From positions 8,722 through 72,721 of the forward strand of contig JAZRFE010000043.1 in NCBI GenBank assembly GCA_045661205.1: a stretch of DNA of 64,000 bases, given 5' to 3'. Both the position numbers and the translations under genes were made by a program. Below, piece by piece: positions 50,835-57,970 of the stretch. The stretch is from HGM04593 sp045661205 (GTDB taxonomy: Bacteria > Bacteroidota > Bacteroidia > Bacteroidales > Bacteroidaceae). Position 1 is the stretch's first letter, and every line of letters begins with the position of its first letter. The notes under the pieces are model-generated. The model had not been told where the DNA came from. It ran no database searches and saw only the letters and a program-made list of their open reading frames with translations.

Positions 50835-52139
50835 ATGATTACAAAGATTTTACATCAGGCATGGAACGAACGCAAGCACAACTGCTTCGTATTCGGAGTG
50901 TTGTTGCTGACATCTATTTTCATTTGGATGATAAGCGATCCCATATATGTGATTTTTGCCACAAAATCAATCCCCAACAACTACGAAAAGCGCGACAGAT
51001 GTTGCGTAAAGCTCGATTTTGACTACTCGGAAATGATAAAGGACGAGGAGAACTCACCGCTTTACAACCTGCACTCAAACATCGTACACGCAATAAAAAG
51101 TCTGCCCGAGGTCGAGAGCAGCATAGACACATATATGGGAGTGGGAGCGTTCAACAGCGACAGGCACTTCATAGACAAAATATACTACGATACAGAAAAG
51201 AAAGACTCGTTAATACATGTATGTCAGTATTGCTACATTTGGGAGGGTGACCACAATATGTTCGCCACATTGGGACTTAAGGATGCAAACAGCGGAAAAG
51301 CGCTGACCGTGCCCGAGGATGTAAACACGGGAAATGATATTTTTGTTTCGCGCCACGCGGCAATGAAACTTTTCGGCACCACAGAGATTATCGGAAGAAC
51401 GCACAACGACCCACACACAAAATATACTATCCGCGGGGTGTACGACGATTTTCAACTTGAGACATACACAGAGCCGTTGCCGTCGATGATAAAGTTTGAA
51501 AGGGCAAGCGTCTACTCTATTGCCGGCTATAGTTCCAAGAGAATAGTGAAACTGAAAGAGGGAACGGATATTGAAGCCTTCACGCATAAAGTAAAAGAGG
51601 CTGTGGCAAAGATTGACAAAAACAACGACTTTCAGGTGAGCGTACTCACACTCGACGAGTTGCAAGAAGATACACACATAGAGCGCGAGGCACGCTACAC
51701 TATCAACCAAAAGATTATCCTCAACAGTTTCGCTCTCGTCTGCATATTCCTGTGCATGTTGGGCACATTCTGGACACGCATGGACAACCGCCGCAGCGAC
51801 ATTGGAATAATGCGCAGCATGGGAGCCTCGCGCAGTAGCGTCGTGCGTCAGTATATTACCGAGGCCGTCATTCTGCTGACACTCGCATTCGTGGCAGCAA
51901 TGCCCATTGTGCTGCATTTTGTGCTCACCGAGGGTTTCGCCGAGCCGGGAGTGTGCAGCATCGACAAAAAGATGTTTTTGCCCAACCCCGAGTATGGAGT
52001 GAACAATTTCTATATCCATTTTGCGTGGGTAACAGTAATAACCTATGTAGCAATGCTGTTCATTACAATCGCAGGCACGTGGATTCCCGTCTACCGCGCG
52101 ACACGCATTCTGCCCGCCGACGCATTGAGGGAAGAGTAA
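50835..52139 (+). CDS. FtsX/MacB-type permease, pair 5 subunit B
   Basis: The 434-aa subunit opens MITKILHQAWNERKHNCFVF. Coupling segment: RMDNRRSDIGIMRSMGASRSSVVRQY. The last 161 bases through the stop (51984-52144) match those of pair 6 B (56203-56363) with only three differences that I can count, although the periplasmic domains differ. That is best explained by recent gene conversion or duplication. It is the last gene before the second sigma-54 promoter. Confidence 0.86.
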   Translation: MITKILHQAWNERKHNCFVFGVLLLTSIFIWMISDPIYVIFATKSIPNNYEKRDRCCVKLDFDYSEMIKDEENSPLYNLHSNIVHAIKSLPEVESSIDTYMGVGAFNSDRHFIDKIYYDTEKKDSLIHVCQYCYIWEGDHNMFATLGLKDANSGKALTVPEDVNTGNDIFVSRHAAMKLFGTTEIIGRTHNDPHTKYTIRGVYDDFQLETYTEPLPSMIKFERASVYSIAGYSSKRIVKLKEGTDIEAFTHKVKEAVAKIDKNNDFQVSVLTLDELQEDTHIEREARYTINQKIILNSFALVCIFLCMLGTFWTRMDNRRSDIGIMRSMGASRSSVVRQYITEAVILLTLAFVAAMPIVLHFVLTEGFAEPGVCSIDKKMFLPNPEYGVNNFYIHFAWVTVITYVAMLFITIAGTWIPVYRATRILPADALREE

Positions 52140-52157
52140 GAGAAAATACATAAAACC

Positions 52158-52254
52158 GTACACAAAAGCGAACACACTGTCCGAAAACGGACACCCTGCA
52201 AAAACGATAAAATCCTAACAATCAATAAAGTAAAAATTTGGCACGATTTTTGCT
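52158..52254 (+). promoter_or_regulatory. second sigma-54 promoter with matching activator site, driving tolC and pair 6
   Basis: TTGGCACGATTTTTGCT at 52238-52254 again has GG and GC ten bases apart. CGTACACAAAAGCGAACA (52158-52175) and TGTCCG-N4-CGGACA (52178-52193) repeat the upstream block of the first promoter. The palindrome ends 47 bases before the -24 GG, against 46 at the first. Transcription would start near 52265, about 17 bases before the tolC ATG. Confidence 0.88.
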
Positions 52255-52281
52255 GTTAATCAGCAAAAAACAATAAATAAA

Positions 52282-53760
52282 ATGAAAAAGAGCGTAACAA
52301 CCATTCTGATACTCCTTATGGCAACCATCCTGCACGCAAACGGGAACATACGCCACCTGACACTCGAGGAGACAATACTCCTCGCCCGCACGCAGAGCCT
52401 CGACGCAGCCGTAGCCCTGAACGAGCTGCGCTCGGCCTATTGGGAGTACCGCATCTACCGCGCAGGACTGCTGCCCGAAGTAAATTTCCAAGCAACAACG
52501 CCGAGTTACAGCAAGAGTTACAACAGCTATCAGAACAGCGACGGAACATACACCTTTGTGCGCAACAACTACATGCAGATGAACGGCAAGCTGTCGGTGC
52601 AGCAGAGTATATGGCTCACAGGCGGCACACTGTCGCTCAACTCGTCGCTCGACTACCTGAAAACCCTCAGCGGCAACAAGCAGCGTCGTTACATGAGCAC
52701 ACCCGTAGCACTCACACTTAACCAGCCAATCTTTGGCGTGAACAATGCAAAATGGAACCGACGCATAGAGCCCATACGTTACGCCGAGGCAAAAGCCGAA
52801 TTCCTTACTGCTACGGAACAGGTTACCATGAGCGCGATAAACTATTTCTTCAATCTGCTGCTGGCAAAGGAAAATGTGAGCATCGCCAAACAGAACCTTA
52901 ACAATGCCGAGAAACTCTACGAGGTAGCGCGCAGCAAGCACGCGATGGGCAAAATAAGCGACAACGACCTGCTACAACTGCGTCTAAACACGCTGAATGC
53001 CCGCTCTACCCTCACAAACAACGAGAGTAACCTCAAGAGTGCAATGTTCAACCTGCGCTCGTTCCTCGCCATCGACGAAAATACCGAGATAGAGCCGCTG
53101 CTGCCCGACACCCTCGGAGAGATTGCCCTCGTTTATGATGAGGTGCTGGGCAAAGCCCTCGCAAACAACTCGGTAACAAAAAACCTCGAACGTCGCCGTC
53201 TGCAAGCAGACTATGACGTTGCCGGAGCACGCGGCAACCTAAGACAGATTAACCTGACGGCGCAGGTGGGACTCAGCGGAGTAGACCGCGACATTGAGCC
53301 GGCCTATGACCGCCTGAACGACAACCAATACGTGCAGTTGGGGTTGCAGATACCGCTGCTCGATTGGGGCAAACGTCGCGGCAGGCTGCGCATGGCCGAG
53401 AGTAACCGCGAGATTACCCTCACACGCATAGAGCAAGAGCTGCGCAACTTCAAGCAGAATCTCTTTATCCTCGTGGAGCAGTTCAACAACCAGCGCACAC
53501 AGCTGAACATTGCACAAGAGGCCGACACCATTGCCCGCCGTCGCTACATGAGCAACGTCGAGACATTCATGATAGGAAAGATAAGCACCCTCGACCTCAA
53601 CGACGCACAGGTGAGCAAGGACCAGGCGCGCCGCAACCACATTTCGGAACTTATGTACTATTGGTACTATTACTACAAGATACGCAGCATCACTCTATGG
53701 GATTGGGAGCACAACACAAATATAGACGCCGATTTTGAGAAGATTGTAAAACAGAAATAG
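52282..53760 (+). CDS. TolC-family outer-membrane efflux protein
   Basis: The 492-aa protein has a short signal peptide (MKKSVTTILILLMATILHA) and the TolC repeat pattern. Each half has long helices with a beta-strand insert: AINYFFNLLLAKENVSIAKQNLNNAEKLYEVARSKHAMGKISDNDLLQL in the first half, and FILVEQFNNQRTQLNIAQEADTIARRRYMSNVETFMIGKISTLDLNDAQ in the second. It forms the outer-membrane exit duct for the adaptor and permeases. It is directly under the second sigma-54 promoter, 13 bases before permease pair 6. Its placement inside the permease array, rather than beside the adaptor, gives the channel its own induction point. Confidence 0.93.
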   Translation: MKKSVTTILILLMATILHANGNIRHLTLEETILLARTQSLDAAVALNELRSAYWEYRIYRAGLLPEVNFQATTPSYSKSYNSYQNSDGTYTFVRNNYMQMNGKLSVQQSIWLTGGTLSLNSSLDYLKTLSGNKQRRYMSTPVALTLNQPIFGVNNAKWNRRIEPIRYAEAKAEFLTATEQVTMSAINYFFNLLLAKENVSIAKQNLNNAEKLYEVARSKHAMGKISDNDLLQLRLNTLNARSTLTNNESNLKSAMFNLRSFLAIDENTEIEPLLPDTLGEIALVYDEVLGKALANNSVTKNLERRRLQADYDVAGARGNLRQINLTAQVGLSGVDRDIEPAYDRLNDNQYVQLGLQIPLLDWGKRRGRLRMAESNREITLTRIEQELRNFKQNLFILVEQFNNQRTQLNIAQEADTIARRRYMSNVETFMIGKISTLDLNDAQVSKDQARRNHISELMYYWYYYYKIRSITLWDWEHNTNIDADFEKIVKQK

Positions 53761-53773
53761 AATACAAGCAATT

Positions 53774-55087
53774 ATGATAAAGAAAATCCTGCGCCAAGCG
53801 CTGACGATGATGAAGCAGCAGAAGCTGTTCACCTGTATCTACATTGCCGGAACAGCACTTTCGGTTACGATGATAATGATAACCTTCGCTGTACTCTACA
53901 TAAAATTCGCACCACTCTACCCCGAAGAGAACCGCGACAGAATGCTGATAATACCCACCATCTTCTGTCAGGAAAAAGGCAAAGAGCAAAAGACGAGCCG
54001 CCACTGCTCGCTCAAAGTTGCCGACCTAATAAAAGGAAATAGCGGGCTGCTCGATGAAATATGCTGTACATACAGCGGATACGATACATTCACAACACCT
54101 ATAGCAACGGACGGTAACCACAAAAAGATGGAGTTACCCGCAAAATATGTCGATGACTCATTTTGGAAAGTATTCACATTCAAATTCATCGACGGTAAGC
54201 CCTTTGGCGAGAAAGATATTAAAGAAAAGAGGGCAACGGCAGTAATATCGCGCACCACGGCGATGCAGCTGTTCGGAACCACCCAAATAGCAGGCAAAGA
54301 GGCAACTATACTCGACAAAAGATTCACCATCAGCGGAGTAGTCGAAGACGCAACAAGCATCACCCCTTTGACTTCAGCCTCAATATATATGACATTGGGA
54401 CACGAAAGCGACCGCTCCTATATGACCGAAGATGAGAAGAAAAACACCCTTATGGGGCAATACAAGATTTTCGCCACTGCCAAAAGAGCAAGCGACAAAG
54501 AAAATTTGGAAGACGAGATTAACAATATCATAGATCGCTACAATGCCAACGATGAAAAATATACACACGAAGCAGTGATAAATACCCTCATCGAGCAAAC
54601 ATACGAGGGCGACTCACTGAAAAAATTCATCACCGAAATTATACTCATCGTAGCAGCCTTTCTGCTGATACCCGCGCTGAACCTCAGCAATATGATAGCC
54701 TCGCGCATGGAGAACCGCATGGTGGAGTTTGGAGTGCGCAAAGCCTACGGCGGCACCAATGGCAGCATAGCGCTGCAGGTGCTATGGGAAAATATGCTAT
54801 TCACCCTCGCCGGCGGATTTTTGGGACTGTTGCTGAGCATAGTGGTTGTTAGCAACGCCGACGAATGGATAATCTATCTGTTCGACTCGGGAGAGAGCGT
54901 GAGAGAGTACTTATACGACATAAAGATGCTCGGCACTCCGCAGTTGCCATTCGGAACGCTGTTCAATGTTCCCCTATTCGTAAGCACACTGCTGCTCTGC
55001 ACAATGATAAACATACTCTCGGCACTGATTCCTCTCATTGCCTCGCTGCGCCACAGCATAGTATATTCACTTAACAAAAGAAAATAG
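53774..55087 (+). CDS. FtsX/MacB-type permease, pair 6 subunit A (mosaic)
   Basis: The 437-aa subunit opens MIKKILRQALTMMKQQKLFTCIYIAGTALSVTMIMITFA. The first 90 or so bases resemble pair 4 A, the next 95 or so resemble pair 5 A, and the rest is its own. This is a clear mosaic. Coupling segment: MIASRMENRMVEFGVRKAYGGTNGS, with Gly replacing the usual Ala in YGAT. It is expressed with tolC from the second sigma-54 promoter and is 8 bases from its B partner. Confidence 0.86.
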   Translation: MIKKILRQALTMMKQQKLFTCIYIAGTALSVTMIMITFAVLYIKFAPLYPEENRDRMLIIPTIFCQEKGKEQKTSRHCSLKVADLIKGNSGLLDEICCTYSGYDTFTTPIATDGNHKKMELPAKYVDDSFWKVFTFKFIDGKPFGEKDIKEKRATAVISRTTAMQLFGTTQIAGKEATILDKRFTISGVVEDATSITPLTSASIYMTLGHESDRSYMTEDEKKNTLMGQYKIFATAKRASDKENLEDEINNIIDRYNANDEKYTHEAVINTLIEQTYEGDSLKKFITEIILIVAAFLLIPALNLSNMIASRMENRMVEFGVRKAYGGTNGSIALQVLWENMLFTLAGGFLGLLLSIVVVSNADEWIIYLFDSGESVREYLYDIKMLGTPQLPFGTLFNVPLFVSTLLLCTMINILSALIPLIASLRHSIVYSLNKRK

Positions 55088-55095
55088 GCACTACC

Positions 55096-56358
55096 ATGAT
55101 AAAAAAGATACTGCACCAAATTTGGAACCAACGACGACAAAATAGTTGGATATTCGTGGAACTGTTTTTTATATCATTGTTTCTGTGGATGATTATAGAC
55201 CCACTGTATGTAATATACGCCAAAAAAAGTACTCCCGGTGGCTACGACAATGAGAATAGATACCTTGTATCGCTTACAATAGATGAAAAGCAAAGAGGCA
55301 ACAGGGACTTAATCGGAAACATTGTCAACGAAATTATCAATATGCCCGAAGTAGAGAATTCAATCGTCCCTATTCAGGCAAGTACCCCCGAATCGTCTGC
55401 AATTATAACCGACTGGCTTTGTAACGAACATGACAATGGAAAAAAATCAGTAGTATATGTCTTTCACTACAGATGGTTAGGCAACAGAAATATGTTCGCC
55501 ACATTAGGCATAAAGGATGCAAACAGCGGCAAGATACTCACCGTGTCTGAAAATTACGCAGGCGACGACACACAAATTTTCGTCTCAAAATCTGCCGCCA
55601 TGCAACTGTATGGCACAACAGATGTCATCGGAAGAAAGCCAAAAGAGGAGACGGAAATAATAGGAGTGTACGAAGATTACAAGTCGGTCAGCTATATGGA
55701 GCCGATACCCTCTGTTATCAATCTGCTACCGGGCATTGGAATGATGAGCGTCTATTTTAATAATATTGTCAAATTAAAAGAGGGAAGCAACGCTGAAAAT
55801 TTCACACAGAGAGTAAAAGAGCTATGCAAAAAGAAAGACTATGAAATTATCAAAGAGGTAAAAATAGACACACTCGACGACTATCGAAAAAAGACAGAGA
55901 CACACGCAATAGCAGCAAACGCCATCAGACAAAAATTCATATTCGGCGGCTTTGCCATACTGTGCATATTCCTGTGTATCACCGGCACTTTCTGGGTGCG
56001 CATGGACAACCGCCGCAGCGACATTGGAATAATGTGCAGCATGGGAGCGTCGCGCAGCCGAGTGGTACAGCAATATGTTACCGAAGCGGTGCTGTTGCTT
56101 ACATTGGCATTTGTTGTCGCCCTGCCGTTCATTTTGCACTACGTATATATAAGCGGCTTTGCCGAGCCATCAGTATGCGCATTGCCCAGGGAATTTATTC
56201 CTAACCCCGAATATGGAGTGAACAATTTCTATATCCATTTTGCGTGGGTAACAGCAATAACCTATGTAGCAATGCTGTTCATTACAATCGCAGGCACGTG
56301 GATTCCCGTCTACCGCGCGACACGCATTCTGCCCGCCGACGCATTGAGAGAAGAGTAA
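55096..56358 (+). CDS. FtsX/MacB-type permease, pair 6 subunit B
   Basis: The 420-aa subunit is the shortest B, opening MIKKILHQIWNQRRQNSWIF (Gln where the other copies have Glu in WNER). Coupling segment: RMDNRRSDIGIMCSMGASRSRVVQQY. Its last 161 bases are almost those of pair 5 B, and the 77 bases after its stop copy those after pair 3 B. So different parts of this unit relate to different neighbours. It is the last permease before the regulatory genes. Confidence 0.86.
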   Translation: MIKKILHQIWNQRRQNSWIFVELFFISLFLWMIIDPLYVIYAKKSTPGGYDNENRYLVSLTIDEKQRGNRDLIGNIVNEIINMPEVENSIVPIQASTPESSAIITDWLCNEHDNGKKSVVYVFHYRWLGNRNMFATLGIKDANSGKILTVSENYAGDDTQIFVSKSAAMQLYGTTDVIGRKPKEETEIIGVYEDYKSVSYMEPIPSVINLLPGIGMMSVYFNNIVKLKEGSNAENFTQRVKELCKKKDYEIIKEVKIDTLDDYRKKTETHAIAANAIRQKFIFGGFAILCIFLCITGTFWVRMDNRRSDIGIMCSMGASRSRVVQQYVTEAVLLLTLAFVVALPFILHYVYISGFAEPSVCALPREFIPNPEYGVNNFYIHFAWVTAITYVAMLFITIAGTWIPVYRATRILPADALREE

Positions 56359-56360
56359 GA

Positions 56361-56458
56361 GAATGAAAAACATTCTATATAACAATAACAAGCTTTTCTT
56401 ATAAGGGACAGCATTTTGAAAAAGTAACTAAAAAACTGTCTCCTTTACTAAGGGGGAC
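56361..56458 (+). repeat. intergenic repeat copy 2 after pair 6
   Basis: Positions 56361-56437 nearly duplicate 46632-46709. An imperfect inverted repeat follows (GTCTCCTT near 56438 with AAGGGGGAC ending near 56458). This marks the end of the permease array. Confidence 0.65.
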
Positions 56459-56482
56459 GAGTTTAAAATGAAAAGAAAATAA

Positions 56483-56528
56483 AAGCCCTGTAAGGGGCGA
56501 AATTGTGCAGCGTAGGCCGCAAGGCCTA
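56483..56528. repeat. GC-rich hairpin pair upstream of the response regulator
   Basis: GCCCTGTAAGGGGC (56484-56497) can fold on itself. TAGGCC-GCAA-GGCCTA (56513-56528) is a perfect hairpin with a GNRA-type tetraloop. The block stands out from its AT-rich surroundings and looks like a dispersed repeat or an RNA structure. Confidence 0.45.
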
Positions 56529-56551
56529 TGAATAGTAAAAAAACGACAAAG

Positions 56552-56585
56552 ATATTTGCAGAAAAGCAAATATAAAGTAAATTTG
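56552..56585 (+). promoter_or_regulatory. housekeeping-type promoter of the response regulator gene with overlapping palindrome
   Basis: TTTG at 56555-56558 and TAAATTTG at 56578-56585 are 19 bases apart, a consensus match. The inverted repeat ATATTTGC-N6-GCAAATAT (56552-56573) overlaps the -33 element. The -7 element ends 5 bases before the ATG at 56591, so the transcript may be leaderless. Confidence 0.6.
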
Positions 56586-56590
56586 CCAAC

Positions 56591-57952
56591 ATGATACTGA
56601 TAATAGACGACGACAGCGCAATACGCAGCAGTTTGAGTTTCATGCTACGCCGCGCAAGGTACGAGGTGGAGACCGCCGCATCACCAAAAGAGGCAATGGA
56701 ATTGGTGCGCTCTGCCGACATAGACCTTATACTCATGGACATGAACTTCACGCTTACCACAAGTGGCGAGGAGGGTATCTACCTGCTGAAACAGGTGAAA
56801 ATTTTCCGTCCCGACGTGCCTGTAATTCTGATGACTGCTTGGGGCAGCATCGACCTTGCTGTCAAGGGCATGCAAGCGGGGGCATTCGACTTTGTGACAA
56901 AGCCGTGGAACAATGCTGCACTGATGCAACGCATAGAGACTGCTCTGGAACTTACAGGAAAAAAGAAGAAAGCGCAGGAAGAGGAGGATAGAAACAAGAC
57001 AACGTTCGACCGCAGTTTCATCATAGGAAAGAGCAAAGAGCTTACCGAGATTCTGGAGACCGTGAAACACATCGCCCCCACAAACGCATCGGTACTCATC
57101 ACCGGCGAGAGCGGCACAGGCAAGGAGCTTATTGCCGAAGCGCTGCACCGCAACAGCGGACGCCGCAACGAGGCGTTTGTAAAGGTGAACTTGGGCGGAA
57201 TTTCGCAATCGCTCTTCGAGAGTGAGATGTTCGGTCACAAGAAGGGAGCATTCACCGACGCCACAGCCGACAGGATAGGCCGTTTCGAGACTGCTCACCG
57301 AGGCACCATCTTCCTTGACGAGATTGGTGAGCTTGACATCAGTTGTCAGGTAAAGCTATTGCGCGTGTTGCAGGAGCAGACATTTGAAATGTTGGGCGAC
57401 AGCCGCCCGCGCAAGGTGGACATACGCGTGGTGAGCGCTACGAACGTGGACCTTGCACAGATGGTGAGGGAGCACACTTTCCGCGAGGATCTCTTTTGGC
57501 GCATAAACCTGATAAACATTCATCTGCCGTCGCTGCGCGAGAGAGTGTCGGACATACCCCTGCTCGCCATGCATTTTGCCACGCAGATGGCGCGACAGAA
57601 TAACCTGCCCGACGTTGAACTTTCGTCCGACGCTATTCAGCTGCTCACGCGCCTGCCCTACCCCGGCAACATACGTGAGCTGAAAAACCTTGTTGAGCGC
57701 ACTATGCTGATAAGCGGAAAGAGCATTTTAACAGCCGAGGATTTCGAGGCGCAGCACAAGAATAATGCCAATATGACAAAAAGCGACAAGGAGATTAATA
57801 CCACGGGAATGACGCTCGAAGAGATTGAGCTTCACACAATCAGGCAGGCTCTCGAAAAGTACGACGGCAACCTGACACTGGCTGCTACATCGCTCGGCAT
57901 CAGCCGCCCGGCACTCTACCGACGTATGGAAAAGTACGGAATAAAAATTTAA
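56591..57952 (+). CDS. NtrC-class sigma-54-dependent response regulator
   Basis: This 453-aa activator has a receiver domain at 1-120 with the acidic pocket IIDDDSA and phospho-acceptor Asp50 in LILMDMNF. The AAA+ domain is at about 145-385, with Walker A GESGTGKE at 172-179 and the sigma-54 contact loop GAFTDA at 219-224. Walker B is GTIFLDEIGEL near 238-248. A Fis-type helix-turn-helix lies at about 415-453 (NLTLAATSLGISRPALYRRMEKYG). All elements needed to open a sigma-54 promoter are intact. The two sigma-54 promoters of the export array, each with a conserved palindrome, are its most likely targets. The gene itself has an ordinary promoter, so the regulator can be present before induction. 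Confidence 0.95.
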   Translation: MILIIDDDSAIRSSLSFMLRRARYEVETAASPKEAMELVRSADIDLILMDMNFTLTTSGEEGIYLLKQVKIFRPDVPVILMTAWGSIDLAVKGMQAGAFDFVTKPWNNAALMQRIETALELTGKKKKAQEEEDRNKTTFDRSFIIGKSKELTEILETVKHIAPTNASVLITGESGTGKELIAEALHRNSGRRNEAFVKVNLGGISQSLFESEMFGHKKGAFTDATADRIGRFETAHRGTIFLDEIGELDISCQVKLLRVLQEQTFEMLGDSRPRKVDIRVVSATNVDLAQMVREHTFREDLFWRINLINIHLPSLRERVSDIPLLAMHFATQMARQNNLPDVELSSDAIQLLTRLPYPGNIRELKNLVERTMLISGKSILTAEDFEAQHKNNANMTKSDKEINTTGMTLEEIELHTIRQALEKYDGNLTLAATSLGISRPALYRRMEKYGIKI

Positions 57953-57970
57953 AAGCCGAATATATAATCT

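Noticed and set aside
49449..52175. Long minus-strand open frames (about 295 and 321 codons) under the permease array
   Set aside because: Both are antisense shadows of pair 5 A and B genes, rich in Cys, His and Tyr as typical of shadow frames.
52540..52560. The permease array as a type I secretion system for a linked toxin
   Set aside because: No gene with secretion repeats or leader-peptide motifs (GG-type) occurs near the array, and the ATPase is the MacB/LolD type rather than the HlyB type.
37839..56358. The regularly repeated units as a CRISPR or tandem DNA repeat
   Set aside because: The repeats are 2.7-kb permease gene pairs with diverged interiors, not short direct repeats with spacers.
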